NCBI RefSeq assembly: GCF_018881975.1
Contig: NZ_JACVPJ010000001.1
Span: 62,001-126,000 of the forward strand
Origin: Polynucleobacter sp. JS-Safj-400b-B2
GTDB taxonomy: Bacteria > Pseudomonadota > Gammaproteobacteria > Burkholderiales > Burkholderiaceae
Direction: 5' to 3'
DNA: 64,000 nucleotides
Below the pieces are notes generated by a model, which was not told the origin of the DNA, ran no database searches, and worked only from the letters and a program-made list of their open reading frames with translations. The position numbers were made by a program, and so were the translations under genes. Each line of letters opens with the position of its first letter. Positions within the stretch are counted from its first letter, which is position 1. This document shows, in pieces, positions 15,308-25,159 of this stretch.

Positions 15308-16576
15308 ATGACTTCAGCAGTAATAGGTGCAGAAAGCACCAGTAAGAACCCCCTTAAGTCGAAGTGGGTGCAATTGGCTTTAGGCGTGATTTGTATGATG
15401 TCCATTTCTAGCCCGCAATATGTCTGGGCTTTATTTACCAAGCCGATCATGGGTCAGCTCGGCGTTACTTTGACGGAATTACAAATAACATTTTCGATTT
15501 TGATTGTGTTGCAGACTTTTTTCTCGCCATTCCAAGGTTATTTAGTAGATAAGTTTGGCCCTCGCCTTTTGTTATCTATTGGCACTATTCTGACGGGCGC
15601 AAGCTGGGTTCTTTCAGCTAACCTCACCACCGTATCTCATCTTTACCTCACCTACGGTGTCTTAGGTGGTCTGGGTACCGGTATTGTTTATATCGGCGTT
15701 GTTGGTTTGATGGTTCGTTGGTTTCCAAATAATCGTGGCTTTGCAGTAGGTATGGTTGCTGCTGGTTACGGCATCGGCGCATTACTCACTACTTTCCCAA
15801 TCTCGACTAGTTTGACTGAGACGGGCATTCAGGGTACTTTGACATTCTTTGGCTACATTATTGGCGCTGTTGGACTATTGGCTGCGCAAGGCATTCGGGT
15901 TCCTCACGCTGATCGCGCGCAAACAGCAGACCAAATAGAAGCTGCTGCATCTGGAGTTGCACCAAAGGTTATGTTGAAGACACCAGTTTTTTGGCTGATG
16001 TTTTTGATGATGTCCATGATGTCTACATCGGGATTGATGGTGATCTCACAAATGGGCGCATTTGCAAAAGACTTTGGTATTACATCGGCCATGGTTTTTG
16101 GTATGGCTGCCTTACCTTTAGCCTTAACAATTGATCGCGTTACTAATGGTTTAACTCGACCAATATTCGGCTGGGTATCCGACCGCATTGGACGTGAATA
16201 TACGATGACCATTGCTTTTGGTTTGGAAGCTGTTGCCATGTTTGCTTGGGTGATGACACGCTCTGATCCAGTGATGTTCGTTTTGCTCTCAGGCATTGTG
16301 TTCTTTGGTTGGGGTGAGATTTTCTCCTTGTTCCCATCTACTTTGACTGATACCTTTGGTCAAAAGCATGCCACTACAAACTACGGTTTCTTGTACATGG
16401 CTCAGGGCGTTGGTTCCATTATCGGTGCTCCAGTTGCAGCCTATATTCATGGTGTAACGGATAGCTGGCTTCCTGTATTTGCCATCATGATCGTATTGGA
16501 TGCTACTGCAGCTATCCTAGCGTTCTTTGTACTGCGCCCAATGCGTGCTAAGTATATGAAAACACTTACTGCATAA
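15308..16576 (+). CDS. MFS transporter, oxalate/formate antiporter (OFA) type
   Basis: A 422-residue permease with about twelve hydrophobic segments and a short soluble N-terminus (1-17). The GYLVDKFGPR loop between segments 2 and 3 is the MFS signature, repeated in the second half as GWVSDRIGREYT. The opening SPQYVWALFTKP and PALPLALTIDR-like segments fit the OFA/OxlT-like branch, which carries small mono- and dicarboxylates such as oxalate, formate or pyruvate. It has an RBS (cGGGAG) and its own long upstream region with repeats. It converges on a GGT-like hydrolase gene with a shared terminator. Substrate is unknown. Confidence 0.8.
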   Translation: MTSAVIGAESTSKNPLKSKWVQLALGVICMMSISSPQYVWALFTKPIMGQLGVTLTELQITFSILIVLQTFFSPFQGYLVDKFGPRLLLSIGTILTGASWVLSANLTTVSHLYLTYGVLGGLGTGIVYIGVVGLMVRWFPNNRGFAVGMVAAGYGIGALLTTFPISTSLTETGIQGTLTFFGYIIGAVGLLAAQGIRVPHADRAQTADQIEAAASGVAPKVMLKTPVFWLMFLMMSMMSTSGLMVISQMGAFAKDFGITSAMVFGMAALPLALTIDRVTNGLTRPIFGWVSDRIGREYTMTIAFGLEAVAMFAWVMTRSDPVMFVLLSGIVFFGWGEIFSLFPSTLTDTFGQKHATTNYGFLYMAQGVGSIIGAPVAAYIHGVTDSWLPVFAIMIVLDATAAILAFFVLRPMRAKYMKTLTA

Positions 16577-16611
16577 GTTTTAACTAAGATGTAATTTAAA
16601 AATCTAGGATG

Positions 16612-16644
16612 GAAAAAAGGCTACCGATTGGTAGCCTTTTTAAT
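16612..16644. terminator. bidirectional terminator between the OFA carrier and GGT-like gene
   Basis: AAGGCTACC and GGTAGCCTT form a perfect stem around GATT, flanked by a run of A on one side and a run of T on the other, so it can end transcription from both converging genes. Confidence 0.85.
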
Positions 16645-16665
16645 ATCGCAAGATAATGTTCCATG

Positions 16666-18264
16666 TTAGAACGAGCTTACTGCTCCATCGCTTCTTGGGT
16701 CCCATCCGCCTTGGAGTGTGCCCGATGGATCGCGAATGATACAGCCCGCATGACCAACAGTTTCATCAAAGGCGTCTAGCATTTCAATCTCATGTCCTAA
16801 AGCGTGAAGCTCTTTAGCTACCCATGGACTAAAGCGTGACTCTAATTTAAGGCTGTCACTGGTTTGCCCCCAGGTTCGACCAAGTAGCCATCGTGGACGA
16901 CTGATAGCATCCTGGGGATCAAGGCCATAAGTTGCCGTACGAGTAAATACTGCGCACTGGGTTTGGGGTTGGCCATCTCCACCCATCGTTCCATAGACCA
17001 TTGAGCGACCATCTTTAAATAAGGCCATCGCTGGGTTAAGAGTATGAAAAGGCTTGCGATACGGCTCAAGGTGATTGAGTGTATTTGGATCGAGAGAAAA
17101 GCTGCAACCGCGGTTTTGCCAGTTGACACCTGAGGTAGGAAGCACAATGCCTGCGCCAAACTCATGATAGATACTTTGAATGAAAGAAACGCAATTGCCG
17201 TTGCCATCAATCACACCCATCCAAATAGTATCTGCAGGACCTTTGCCCTGGCCCCAAGGGAGCGCTTTTTCTGGATCAATATTCTTGGCTAGCTTTTTCA
17301 GGAATGCGGGTGATAAGAAAGATTGCGCATTCTTAGTCATATAGGCAGGATCGGTTACAAATTGATCGCGTACTTTAAATGCTTGTTTGGTAGCCTCAAC
17401 ACAATGATGAATATACTCGGCGCTATCAACCTTAAAGCGTTTTAAGTTTAATTGGTCCAAGATGCCAATAATCATCAATGAGACAACACCTTGTGTAGGT
17501 GGTGTCATGTTGTAGACATTACCCATGCTATGTTTGAGCTCAAGAGGGTCTATGAGTTTTGCCTTATGACGGTGTAGATCGTCTAATCTCAGTGGGCTTC
17601 CTAACTCAGCGAGTTCTTTAGCTAATGATTCAGCTAGCTCACCGCGGTAATAGTCATCAGTTCCTTTTTTGCCAATCTGACGTAAGGTTTTAGCAAGACG
17701 TTCTTGCTTAAAGATGCTGCCAACAGTGGGTGCTTTGCCATTTACTAAAAAAGTCTCTGCAAAGCCTGGTATGGGACTCAGTTCTTGACGCTTCTTTTCT
17801 GTGAGGCTTGATTGGCTGAAAGTAACTGGTGTGCCAGCTTCTGCATAGTGAATCGCATCAGCTAACAGGCGTGAAAGGGGTAGTTTGCCGCCTAACCCTT
17901 GTTTGGAGAGTTGGTGCGCTGCGCCCCAGCCAGAGATGGTTCCAGCAACGGTATTTGCTGCTACTGCACCACGAAATGGAATGGCCTTAGTGATGCCACG
18001 TTCCGCGTACCATTGCTTTGTCGCCAAACCAGCGGCTGCGCCACAGGCATCAATTCCACCCATTGCTTTACCAGGAGAATGAACCACCCAGAAAGAGTCG
18101 CCGCCTATGGAGTTCATATGAGGGTAGACCACTGCAATAGTTGCAGCAGCGGCAACCATTGCTTCTAGGGCATTACCACCTTCTCGTAAAATAGCTAAAG
18201 CAGATTCTGATGCTAGAGAATGTGGCGCTACCGCCATTCCTCTGGTTCCCCATTTTGGTTGCAT
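16666..18264 (-). CDS. cytoplasmic gamma-glutamyltransferase-like Ntn-hydrolase
   Basis: A 532-residue member of the GGT family, made as one chain and cleaved before a catalytic Thr at the start of the small subunit; here the candidate is the Thr in ADTIWMGVIDGNG (about residue 345). NWQNRG, FHTLNPAMA and GTMGGDGQPQ are further family motifs. There is no signal peptide, unlike periplasmic GGT. From memory, the DTIWMGV and FIQSIYHEFG pattern is closer to the YwrD/HpxW branch, which includes an oxamate amidohydrolase, than to classical glutathione-cleaving GGT. Family is sure; substrate is not. Confidence 0.85.
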   Translation of the reverse strand: MQPKWGTRGMAVAPHSLASESALAILREGGNALEAMVAAAATIAVVYPHMNSIGGDSFWVVHSPGKAMGGIDACGAAAGLATKQWYAERGITKAIPFRGAVAANTVAGTISGWGAAHQLSKQGLGGKLPLSRLLADAIHYAEAGTPVTFSQSSLTEKKRQELSPIPGFAETFLVNGKAPTVGSIFKQERLAKTLRQIGKKGTDDYYRGELAESLAKELAELGSPLRLDDLHRHKAKLIDPLELKHSMGNVYNMTPPTQGVVSLMIIGILDQLNLKRFKVDSAEYIHHCVEATKQAFKVRDQFVTDPAYMTKNAQSFLSPAFLKKLAKNIDPEKALPWGQGKGPADTIWMGVIDGNGNCVSFIQSIYHEFGAGIVLPTSGVNWQNRGCSFSLDPNTLNHLEPYRKPFHTLNPAMALFKDGRSMVYGTMGGDGQPQTQCAVFTRTATYGLDPQDAISRPRWLLGRTWGQTSDSLKLESRFSPWVAKELHALGHEIEMLDAFDETVGHAGCIIRDPSGTLQGGWDPRSDGAVSSF

Positions 18265-18334
18265 GATTGTTATCCAGTTAAATGATTGGTTTTGTTATGG
18301 CTATATTGTATTGCTGGCTCATCGATTGCTCTGA

Positions 18335-18604
18335 CTAACTATGCCCAGTTTTGGTGGTGATCTCAGTTTCAAAAAAGGCTAGCTTTTCAGACCTCGGTAA
18401 ACGCTTTAAGCGGAGCTCTGCTTTAGAGGCTTCAGAACGGTCTGGGTGCTTTTGTGTTGCCAAGAGGACAACTGGTCCGCGCGATCTTGTATAACGAGCA
18501 CCTTGCCCTGAGTTATGCGCCTCTAAGCGATGCTCTAAGCGGTTGGTAATGCCAGCATAGTAGGTGCCATCTGAGCATTCAAGGAGGTAAACAAGCCAGG
18601 TCAA
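18335..18604 (-). CDS. GIY-YIG nuclease-domain protein (UPF0213/YhbQ type)
   Basis: An 89-residue single-domain protein with the GIY-YIG core as VYLLECSDGTYYAGITN, then the conserved Arg/His helix (RLEAHNSGQGARYTRSR) and a LKRLPRSEK tail. Such small stand-alone domains of the YhbQ group are common and their cellular role is poorly known; DNA nicking is inferred from the fold. It stands alone, divergent from clpB and 70 bases from the GGT-like gene. Confidence 0.85.
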   Translation of the reverse strand: MTWLVYLLECSDGTYYAGITNRLEHRLEAHNSGQGARYTRSRGPVVLLATQKHPDRSEASKAELRLKRLPRSEKLAFFETEITTKTGHS

Positions 18605-18639
18605 AATAGGGAAAATTAGGGTTAAAAGTGGGGTAGGTG

Positions 18640-18668
18640 CTTGAAATTATTCATATTGCCCTTATATT
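18640..18668 (+). promoter_or_regulatory. probable sigma-32 heat-shock promoter of clpB
   Basis: CTTGAAA (18640-18646) is the sigma-32 -35 element, and after 12 bases comes CCCTTATA, close to the CCCCATnT-type -10. It ends 38 bases before the clpB ATG. clpB is a standard RpoH target, so sequence and context agree. Confidence 0.7.
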
Positions 18669-18705
18669 CTATAAATAGATATAAGTGGAGTTAATGGGGT
18701 AGAAA

Positions 18706-21309
18706 ATGAGAATAGATAAGTTAACAACCAAATTTCAAGAGGCCTTAAGTGAGGCCCAAAGTATCGCTTTAGCTAAAGATAACCAATACATTGAGCCTGC
18801 CCACGTATTGCTGGCTATGTTGCGTGATTCCGATGGTGGTGCCAAGAGCTTATTAACTAGGGCAGGAGTCAATGTCCCTGGCCTTGAAAAAGGCCTAGAG
18901 AAAATCATTGGCAATCTCCCTGAAGTGCAGGGCACCAGCGGAGAAGTACAGGTAGGCCGTGATTTAAGTAACTGGCTCAACCTATGTGAAAAAGAAGCCA
19001 ATAAACGTGATGATCAATTTATTGCAGGCGAATTGTTCTTGCTGGTAGTGGCTGATGACAAAGGCGAGCTCGGTAAAGTGGCTCGTGAGAATGGATTAAA
19101 TCGTAAATCGTTAGAAGCGGCTATTGATTTAGTGCGCGGAGGAGAATCAGTGAATAGTGCGGATGCTGAAGGCCAACGTGAAGCCTTAAAGAAATACACA
19201 GTGGATTTAACTGAGCGCGCTCGTATGGGCAAGCTCGATCCAGTTATTGGGCGTGATGATGAGATTCGTCGCACCATTCAAATTTTGCAACGTCGCGGTA
19301 AGAACAACCCTGTGCTCATCGGTGAACCTGGTGTGGGCAAGACCGCGATCGTTGAGGGCTTAGCGCAGCGCATCGTTAATGGTGAAGTACCTGAAACCCT
19401 CAAGAACAAGCGCGTCCTTGTCTTGGATATGGCCTTGCTACTAGCTGGTGCCAAGTACCGCGGTGAGTTTGAAGAGCGCTTGAAGGCAGTTCTAAGTGAT
19501 GTCGCTAAAGATGAAGGTCAGACCATTATCTTTATTGATGAGATTCATACGATGGTAGGCGCTGGTAAAGGTGATGGCGCCATGGATGCCGGCAATATGC
19601 TCAAGCCCGCCTTGGCCCGTGGCGAATTGCATTGCATCGGTGCAACGACTTTGGATGAGTACCGCAAGTACATCGAAAAAGATCCTGCCTTGGAGCGTCG
19701 TTTTCAAAAAGTGATGGTGGAAGAGCCTACCGTTGAGGCAACTATTGCCATCTTGCGTGGTCTTAAAGAGCGGTATGAACTGCATCATGGTATCGAAATT
19801 ACTGATCCAGCGATTGTTGCGGCTGCTGAGTTATCGCATCGTTACATTACGGATCGTTTCCTACCAGATAAGGCGATTGACCTGATTGATGAAGCGGGTT
19901 CGCGTATTCGAATGGAGATCGACTCTAAGCCTGAAGTGATGGATAGACTGGAGCGTCGGTTGATTCAATTAAAGATTGAGCGTGAAGCGGTTAAGAAGGA
20001 AAAAGATGATGCTTCGCAAAAACGTCTAGGCCTGATTGAAGACGAAATTAAGCGTCTTGGTGCTGAGTATGCTGATTTAGAGGAGGTTTGGAAGGCTGAG
20101 AAAGGGGCTGTATTGGGCGCAGCTCAGCTGAAAGAGGAAATTGAAAAAGTAAGAGTAGATATTGCTAAGTTACAACGCGATGGCAAATTAGAGCAGGTTG
20201 CTCAGTTGCAATATGGCAAGTTACCTGAGCTCGAGGCTAAGTTAAAGTCTGCTGCTGCAGTGGAAGCTCAGGGCGATAAAGATGGCCTTGTGAAAAACAA
20301 ATTGCTACGCACCCAAGTTGGCGCAGAAGAAATTGCCGAAGTAGTTTCTCGTGCGACGGGTATTCCGGTATCCAAGATGATGCAGGGCGAACGCGATAAA
20401 TTGCTCAAGATGGAAGAGTTATTGCATAAGCGCGTGGTTGGTCAAGAAGAGGCGATTCGTGCAGTATCTGATGCAATTCGTCGCTCCCGCGCTGGTTTGG
20501 CAGAAGAGAATCGTCCTTACGGCTCATTCTTATTCCTTGGGCCAACTGGTGTTGGTAAGACTGAACTCTGCAAAGCATTGGCTGGCTTCTTGTTTGATAG
20601 TGAAGATCATTTGATTCGTATTGATATGAGTGAATTCATGGAGAAGCACAGCGTTGCCCGTTTAATCGGCGCGCCTCCTGGTTATGTAGGTTATGAAGAG
20701 GGCGGTTATTTAACTGAGCAAGTTCGTCGCCATCCTTATAGCGTGATCTTGTTCGATGAGATTGAGAAAGCGCATCCAGATGTATTTAACGTACTCTTAC
20801 AAGTGCTTGATGATGGCCGCTTAACCGATGGTCAAGGCCGTACTGTGGACTTTAAAAACACCGTCATTGTGATGACCAGCAATATTGGTTCGCATTTGAT
20901 TCAGTCAATGACCGATAAGAAGCAGGCAGAAATTAAAGAAGCGGTATTTGAAGAGCTGAAGAACCACTTCCGTCCTGAGTTCTTGAACCGTATTGATGAA
21001 ATCGTTGTATTCCATGGCTTGGACAAAGGCAACATTGCCAATATTGCAAAGATCCTGCTTAAAAACTTGTCAGATCGTTTGACTAAGGTCGATATGCAGC
21101 TTGAGGTCAGTGACGCTGCTCTGAATAAGATTGCTGAGGTGGGCTTTGATCCAGTTTTTGGAGCAAGACCGCTTAAGCGGGCGATTCAGCAGCATATTGA
21201 AAACCCAGTCTCCAAGATGATTCTGGAGGGCAAGTTTGGACCTATGGATGTAGTGCCTGTCGATGTCGATAAGGCAGGTGACTTTAGTTTTACCCGACAG
21301 GTTCACTAA
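18706..21309 (+). CDS. clpB: ATP-dependent disaggregase ClpB
   Basis: An 867-residue Hsp100 chaperone that threads aggregated proteins with DnaK. Order: Clp N-domain (1-150), AAA+ 1 with Walker [10 protein letters not shown] (about 206) and Walker B FIDEIH, the coiled-coil middle domain (about 400-525) that marks ClpB rather than ClpA/ClpC, AAA+ 2 with GPTGVGKTE (about 608) and LFDEIEKAH, and a C-terminal D2-small domain. Pore-loop KYRGEFEER and GYVGYEEGG are present. Full length with no odd features; the upstream region carries a heat-shock promoter. Confidence 0.97.
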   Translation: MRIDKLTTKFQEALSEAQSIALAKDNQYIEPAHVLLAMLRDSDGGAKSLLTRAGVNVPGLEKGLEKIIGNLPEVQGTSGEVQVGRDLSNWLNLCEKEANKRDDQFIAGELFLLVVADDKGELGKVARENGLNRKSLEAAIDLVRGGESVNSADAEGQREALKKYTVDLTERARMGKLDPVIGRDDEIRRTIQILQRRGKNNPVLIGEPGVGKTAIVEGLAQRIVNGEVPETLKNKRVLVLDMALLLAGAKYRGEFEERLKAVLSDVAKDEGQTIIFIDEIHTMVGAGKGDGAMDAGNMLKPALARGELHCIGATTLDEYRKYIEKDPALERRFQKVMVEEPTVEATIAILRGLKERYELHHGIEITDPAIVAAAELSHRYITDRFLPDKAIDLIDEAGSRIRMEIDSKPEVMDRLERRLIQLKIEREAVKKEKDDASQKRLGLIEDEIKRLGAEYADLEEVWKAEKGAVLGAAQLKEEIEKVRVDIAKLQRDGKLEQVAQLQYGKLPELEAKLKSAAAVEAQGDKDGLVKNKLLRTQVGAEEIAEVVSRATGIPVSKMMQGERDKLLKMEELLHKRVVGQEEAIRAVSDAIRRSRAGLAEENRPYGSFLFLGPTGVGKTELCKALAGFLFDSEDHLIRIDMSEFMEKHSVARLIGAPPGYVGYEEGGYLTEQVRRHPYSVILFDEIEKAHPDVFNVLLQVLDDGRLTDGQGRTVDFKNTVIVMTSNIGSHLIQSMTDKKQAEIKEAVFEELKNHFRPEFLNRIDEIVVFHGLDKGNIANIAKILLKNLSDRLTKVDMQLEVSDAALNKIAEVGFDPVFGARPLKRAIQQHIENPVSKMILEGKFGPMDVVPVDVDKAGDFSFTRQVH

Positions 21310-21328
21310 GTAGCAAAAAGGTATTTCA

Positions 21329-21344
21329 GCAGGAATTTTCCTGC
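21329..21344. repeat. inverted repeat between clpB and the following MFS gene
   Basis: GCAGGAA and TTCCTGC are separated by two bases, 18 bases before the MFS start. There is no T-run, so it is not a standard terminator; it may be an operator or an mRNA hairpin. Confidence 0.35.
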
Positions 21345-21361
21345 GCCAGTAAACTCAGGAC

Positions 21362-22594
21362 ATGACTGTTACGCTTAGTAGGCGTGCCAGTGATGTTCGG
21401 GTTATTGGTCTCATTAGCCTAGCTCACGGCGGCTCTCATTTCTTTCATTTAGTGCTTCCTCCCATGTTCCCATGGTTGAAGGGCGCTTTTGCATTGAGTT
21501 ATGCCGAACTCGGCTTGCTCATGTCAGTCTTCTTTGTTGTGTCTTGTATTGCTCAGGCAGCATCTGGTTTTTTAGTGGACCGTATTGGGGCTAGACCAGT
21601 TCTCTTCGGTGGTGTTGGTTTGCTTGTACTTGCAGCACTGGTGTATTCACAAAGCAATGGTTACGCCATGCTGTTACTGGGCGCAGTCATTGCTGGTTGC
21701 GGTAATGGTATTTTTCATCCTGTTGATTACACGCTTATCAATCACAAGGTGTCGTCACCCAATCTTCCATACGCCTATTCGATGCATGGTGTCACCGGAT
21801 ATTTAGGTTGGGCAGCTGCGCCAGCCTTCATGGTGGCAATTGCTCAATTTGCTGATTGGCGTATTGCATTCTTATCTGCAGCTCTATTAGAAGCTTGTGT
21901 CTTGGTGTTACTTTGGATCAATAGAAAATACCTCTTAGATAATGTCAAAGAGCGTCATGAGAATACGCATGTAAGTACTCAGGCGGCCAATCCTGGCATT
22001 GCTCAGGAGAGTCCATTTGCATTCTTGCGGTTGCCAGCAGTTTGGTTATGTTGGGTCTTCTTTTTCTTTAGTATGGCGTCTACATCTAGTCTGCAATCTT
22101 TTGCGCCAAGCGCACTCTTTAGTATTTATGAGGTTCCTTTAAATATAGGCAGTTACTACATCACGCTTTTGGCATTAGGGAGTGCTGGAGGGGTTTTATT
22201 TGGGGGCTACTTGGCGGCAAAGTTGCAGGCACCAGAAAGAATTGTCTCCACATGCCTCTCAATTACGGTAGTGATGTGCTTGCTGTTATCTACAGGATTT
22301 ATTTCAATTGATCTCATTCCCATCATTTTCTTTGCTCTGGGATTCGGGTATGGGGTGGTGGCGCCTTCGCGAGATCTATTGGTGAAAAAGGCAACCCCAC
22401 AAGGCGTAGCTGGACGTGTTTACGGAATTGTCTATTCGGGGATTGATTTAGGCGCGGCAGTTGGCCCATTTATTTTTGGCTTCTTTATGGATGCTGGTTT
22501 ACCTAAAGCCTTGTTCCTTGGAATCGTCGTATTCCAGCTCATGATTATTCCAACCGTTTTTCAGGTGAAATCAAAAGGTCGGCAAGCAGCCTAA
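21362..22594 (+). CDS. MFS transporter, Fsr-like
   Basis: A 410-residue permease with about twelve membrane segments. The opening LISLAHGGSHFFHLVLPPMFP resembles the fosmidomycin-resistance (Fsr) branch of the MFS, and GFLVDRIGARPVLFGG is the loop 2-3 signature. A soluble linker (about 195-215) divides the two halves. It converges on pxpA, overlapping it by four bases at the stops. Proximity to the 5-oxoprolinase genes hints at uptake or release of a related compound, but the convergent arrangement gives no operon evidence. Confidence 0.8.
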   Translation: MTVTLSRRASDVRVIGLISLAHGGSHFFHLVLPPMFPWLKGAFALSYAELGLLMSVFFVVSCIAQAASGFLVDRIGARPVLFGGVGLLVLAALVYSQSNGYAMLLLGAVIAGCGNGIFHPVDYTLINHKVSSPNLPYAYSMHGVTGYLGWAAAPAFMVAIAQFADWRIAFLSAALLEACVLVLLWINRKYLLDNVKERHENTHVSTQAANPGIAQESPFAFLRLPAVWLCWVFFFFSMASTSSLQSFAPSALFSIYEVPLNIGSYYITLLALGSAGGVLFGGYLAAKLQAPERIVSTCLSITVVMCLLLSTGFISIDLIPIIFFALGFGYGVVAPSRDLLVKKATPQGVAGRVYGIVYSGIDLGAAVGPFIFGFFMDAGLPKALFLGIVVFQLMIIPTVFQVKSKGRQAA

Positions 22595-23310
22595 AGTAAT
22601 GCGGCTTTAATCTTTTTCGCAAATTCAACCGCATGCGGATTATCGCCATGAATGCACAGGGTATCGGCCTGGATTTTGATCTCACTACCATCAATTGCAG
22701 TCACTTTCCCATTCATTGACATACCAATCGCTTGATTGAGTGCTTCCGATTCATCCTCAATAACAGCGCCTGCCTGACTTCGCGGAACCAGAAAACCTTC
22801 TTTAGTGTATTTGCGATCTGCGAATACCTCTTGCCATACCAGTACATTCAATTCTTTTGCAGCATCAATCATGCAGCTTCCTGCTAAACCATACAAAATG
22901 ACTTCAGGACCTAAATCTTTTACTGCCCGCACTATTCCTCTAGCAAGCTTCATGTCCTTGGCTGCTTGGTTATATAGGGCACCATGAGGTTTGACATGAT
23001 GTAATGCATTTCCGGCAGCCTTAACAAAAGCTTTTAAGGCGCCAGCCTGGTAGAGGACATAGTTATATGCATCTTCCTCAGATATAGCCATCTCTCGCCT
23101 TCCAAATCCCTCTAGATCTGGAAGCCCAGGGTGCGCTCCAATAAGCACGCTCTTTTGGGTTGCCATTTCAACCAACTTCTTCATGCGAGATGGATCACCG
23201 GCATGCCATCCACAGGCGATGTTGGTAGATGTAATGTAGTTAAGTAATAGAGCATCGTCTCCCATTTCCCAGGCACCAAAGCCTTCGCCCATATCGCTAT
23301 TAATATCCAT
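22591..23310 (-). CDS. pxpA: 5-oxoprolinase subunit A (LamB/YcsF family)
   Basis: A 239-residue member of the LamB/YcsF family, the A subunit of the ATP-dependent PxpABC 5-oxoprolinase that opens 5-oxoproline to glutamate. It opens with the family signature MDINSDMGEGFG and has NIACGWHAGDP (about 31-41), GAHPGLPDLEGFGRR and HVKPHGALYN. Its ATG overlaps the stop of the upstream fused pxpBC gene (TAATG), showing translational coupling of the complex's components. Confidence 0.93.
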   Translation of the reverse strand: MDINSDMGEGFGAWEMGDDALLLNYITSTNIACGWHAGDPSRMKKLVEMATQKSVLIGAHPGLPDLEGFGRREMAISEEDAYNYVLYQAGALKAFVKAAGNALHHVKPHGALYNQAAKDMKLARGIVRAVKDLGPEVILYGLAGSCMIDAAKELNVLVWQEVFADRKYTKEGFLVPRSQAGAVIEDESEALNQAIGMSMNGKVTAIDGSEIKIQADTLCIHGDNPHAVEFAKKIKAALL

Positions 23311-25052
23311 TATGTATTTCCACTAGTTTGAATAATTGTTTGAATCGAGTTAATGGTTGATTGTTGTAACTTTAACGCTTCCGTATTCAAAAGATCTGCC
23401 TCCTGAATATCGACAGGAATAAATTGTATTTTTTCACCCGGCCTAACTTGTGCTAGCTTCACCATATCAGAGCGAATAATTTCAGCTAAGCGTGGATACC
23501 CACCGGTGGTTTGGTGCTCTGCAAGCATCACAATAGGTTCATGTGATGGGGGGAGCTGTACGGTTCCAAACGTAATTGCTTGTGATGGGATGTTGGGCAA
23601 ATCCTTTTTTACATTGAACTCACCTTGAAGGCGCAGACCCATACGATTGCTTTGATTGCTCACAGTCCAAATGGTGGACCAAAATAGTTCTCCTTCTTTG
23701 ATCGAGAGGGAGGATAAATGCGGACCTGCTAAACAGTGGACTTGAGTAATTGCTTTTAAAGGCACAAAAGGGGAGCTCACATGCCATTTTGTATAGCATG
23801 GCAATTGATCGTCTTTGAATAAGGACTTCAAGAAGATGGATTTGAGTGGCGCATGAGGATTCTTGAGCGATAAGACTTGACCCTTTTCTATACGCTTTGG
23901 TCCGATATCTGCGCTAATGTGTGATCCTGAGCGACCCAAAATCTCTGGTAGCTGTAACCCACCACCGATCGCTAATAGCGCTCGAAATCCTGAATTGAAC
24001 GGTAAGAATTTAAGCGTACTTCCCTTTTCTAACCAGACGGGTCTATTCCCGGGGATGCGTTGACCATTCACAATGCCATCGCAATCGGCCCCAACCCAGG
24101 CGATACAAGTTGCTTGATGAAATAGAAGGGTTGGACCGCTAGATGTCATTTCTATAGCAGCCATTCCTATTGAATTGCCCACTAAAGCATTGGCAAGATG
24201 TAATGAGGATAAATCACAAGCACCTCCAGGGCCCACTGCCCAATGTGAAAATCCTAATCTTGGTTCATCTTGAATGCTCGTAAAAGTTCCCGACTGTAAT
24301 ACTTCAATAGCTCCTTGGGCATTATTTTTATCTAATGCGCGGATAATTTCTTGATGTTTATTTTTCTGATCTAATTTTTGAAACTCATCTAATGTAATTT
24401 CTTCAATTTGCATTTGGTCGCCCGCTATAAATAATCCTGGCGGATCATTTTGAATGTCAAACATTTGATTAGGAGATCTGCCAATCAGATTCCATCCCCC
24501 AGGTGTAGTTCGTGGATAAATTGCGGTTTGTAGCTCTGCAATTGCCACACTGCCTTTGGGTACTGCTGGCCGCGGAGAGGGTAGACGAGGTAAAAGCAAT
24601 TTGGGGTTAAGGCCGCTAAAGTACGCAAACCCAGGCATAAAGCCTAGAATATCTGCCGTATAGAGGTTGTTCTTGTGAAGGTAGATTATCTCTTCAATGG
24701 ATAGTTTGCAGGCCTTAGCAATGGCGTGTATATCTAATGCAACATCTGGGTGATAGCAAACTTGAATGCGATGAATCTTAGTCGGATAAGTTGAATACCT
24801 CTTTTGCTTTTCTTGTTGCTTGCTGATTTTTTCTAGGTCTGCGAAAGCTTGCTGGCGCGTTAAGCTTGGCTCCTTAATGCCACTCTGCAATTGAATAACC
24901 AATGAATCAAGCCCGGGCACGATTTCAGCGGCCCATATGGGTTTGTTGGCTAAGAGTAGTTTGCTAAGTTCGTGAATATCTTTTAAAGCTTGCTTTGATT
25001 TTGAGAAATCAATCGATATGCTGTGGTCGCCAATTAGTGTGCAATGCATCAT
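23310..25052 (-). CDS. fused 5-oxoprolinase subunits B and C (PxpB-PxpC)
   Basis: One 580-residue chain holding two subunits that are separate in E. coli and B. subtilis. Residues about 1-230 are a KipI/PxpB domain (opening LIGDHSISIDF, later GFMPGFAYFSGL, RTTPGGWNLIGR and PPGLF). Residues about 250-570 are a KipA/PxpC biotin-carboxylase-like domain (VLQSGTFTSIQDEPRLGFSHWAVGPGG, GFRALLAIGGG, QTTGGYPRLA). It is transcribed before pxpA and overlaps it. A divergent MFS gene lies upstream. The fusion is seen directly; the activity is inferred from PxpABC. Confidence 0.9.
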   Translation of the reverse strand: MMHCTLIGDHSISIDFSKSKQALKDIHELSKLLLANKPIWAAEIVPGLDSLVIQLQSGIKEPSLTRQQAFADLEKISKQQEKQKRYSTYPTKIHRIQVCYHPDVALDIHAIAKACKLSIEEIIYLHKNNLYTADILGFMPGFAYFSGLNPKLLLPRLPSPRPAVPKGSVAIAELQTAIYPRTTPGGWNLIGRSPNQMFDIQNDPPGLFIAGDQMQIEEITLDEFQKLDQKNKHQEIIRALDKNNAQGAIEVLQSGTFTSIQDEPRLGFSHWAVGPGGACDLSSLHLANALVGNSIGMAAIEMTSSGPTLLFHQATCIAWVGADCDGIVNGQRIPGNRPVWLEKGSTLKFLPFNSGFRALLAIGGGLQLPEILGRSGSHISADIGPKRIEKGQVLSLKNPHAPLKSIFLKSLFKDDQLPCYTKWHVSSPFVPLKAITQVHCLAGPHLSSLSIKEGELFWSTIWTVSNQSNRMGLRLQGEFNVKKDLPNIPSQAITFGTVQLPPSHEPIVMLAEHQTTGGYPRLAEIIRSDMVKLAQVRPGEKIQFIPVDIQEADLLNTEALKLQQSTINSIQTIIQTSGNT

Positions 25053-25159
25053 GATGGAGTGTTAAGGGTTTTCTCTAGTTTGCCCTGCAGCAGGAGTAAT
25101 TAGGTTATAAAGATGGTACTCATTCATTAATTTAAAGCCAAAAAAATAAAGGAGACAAA

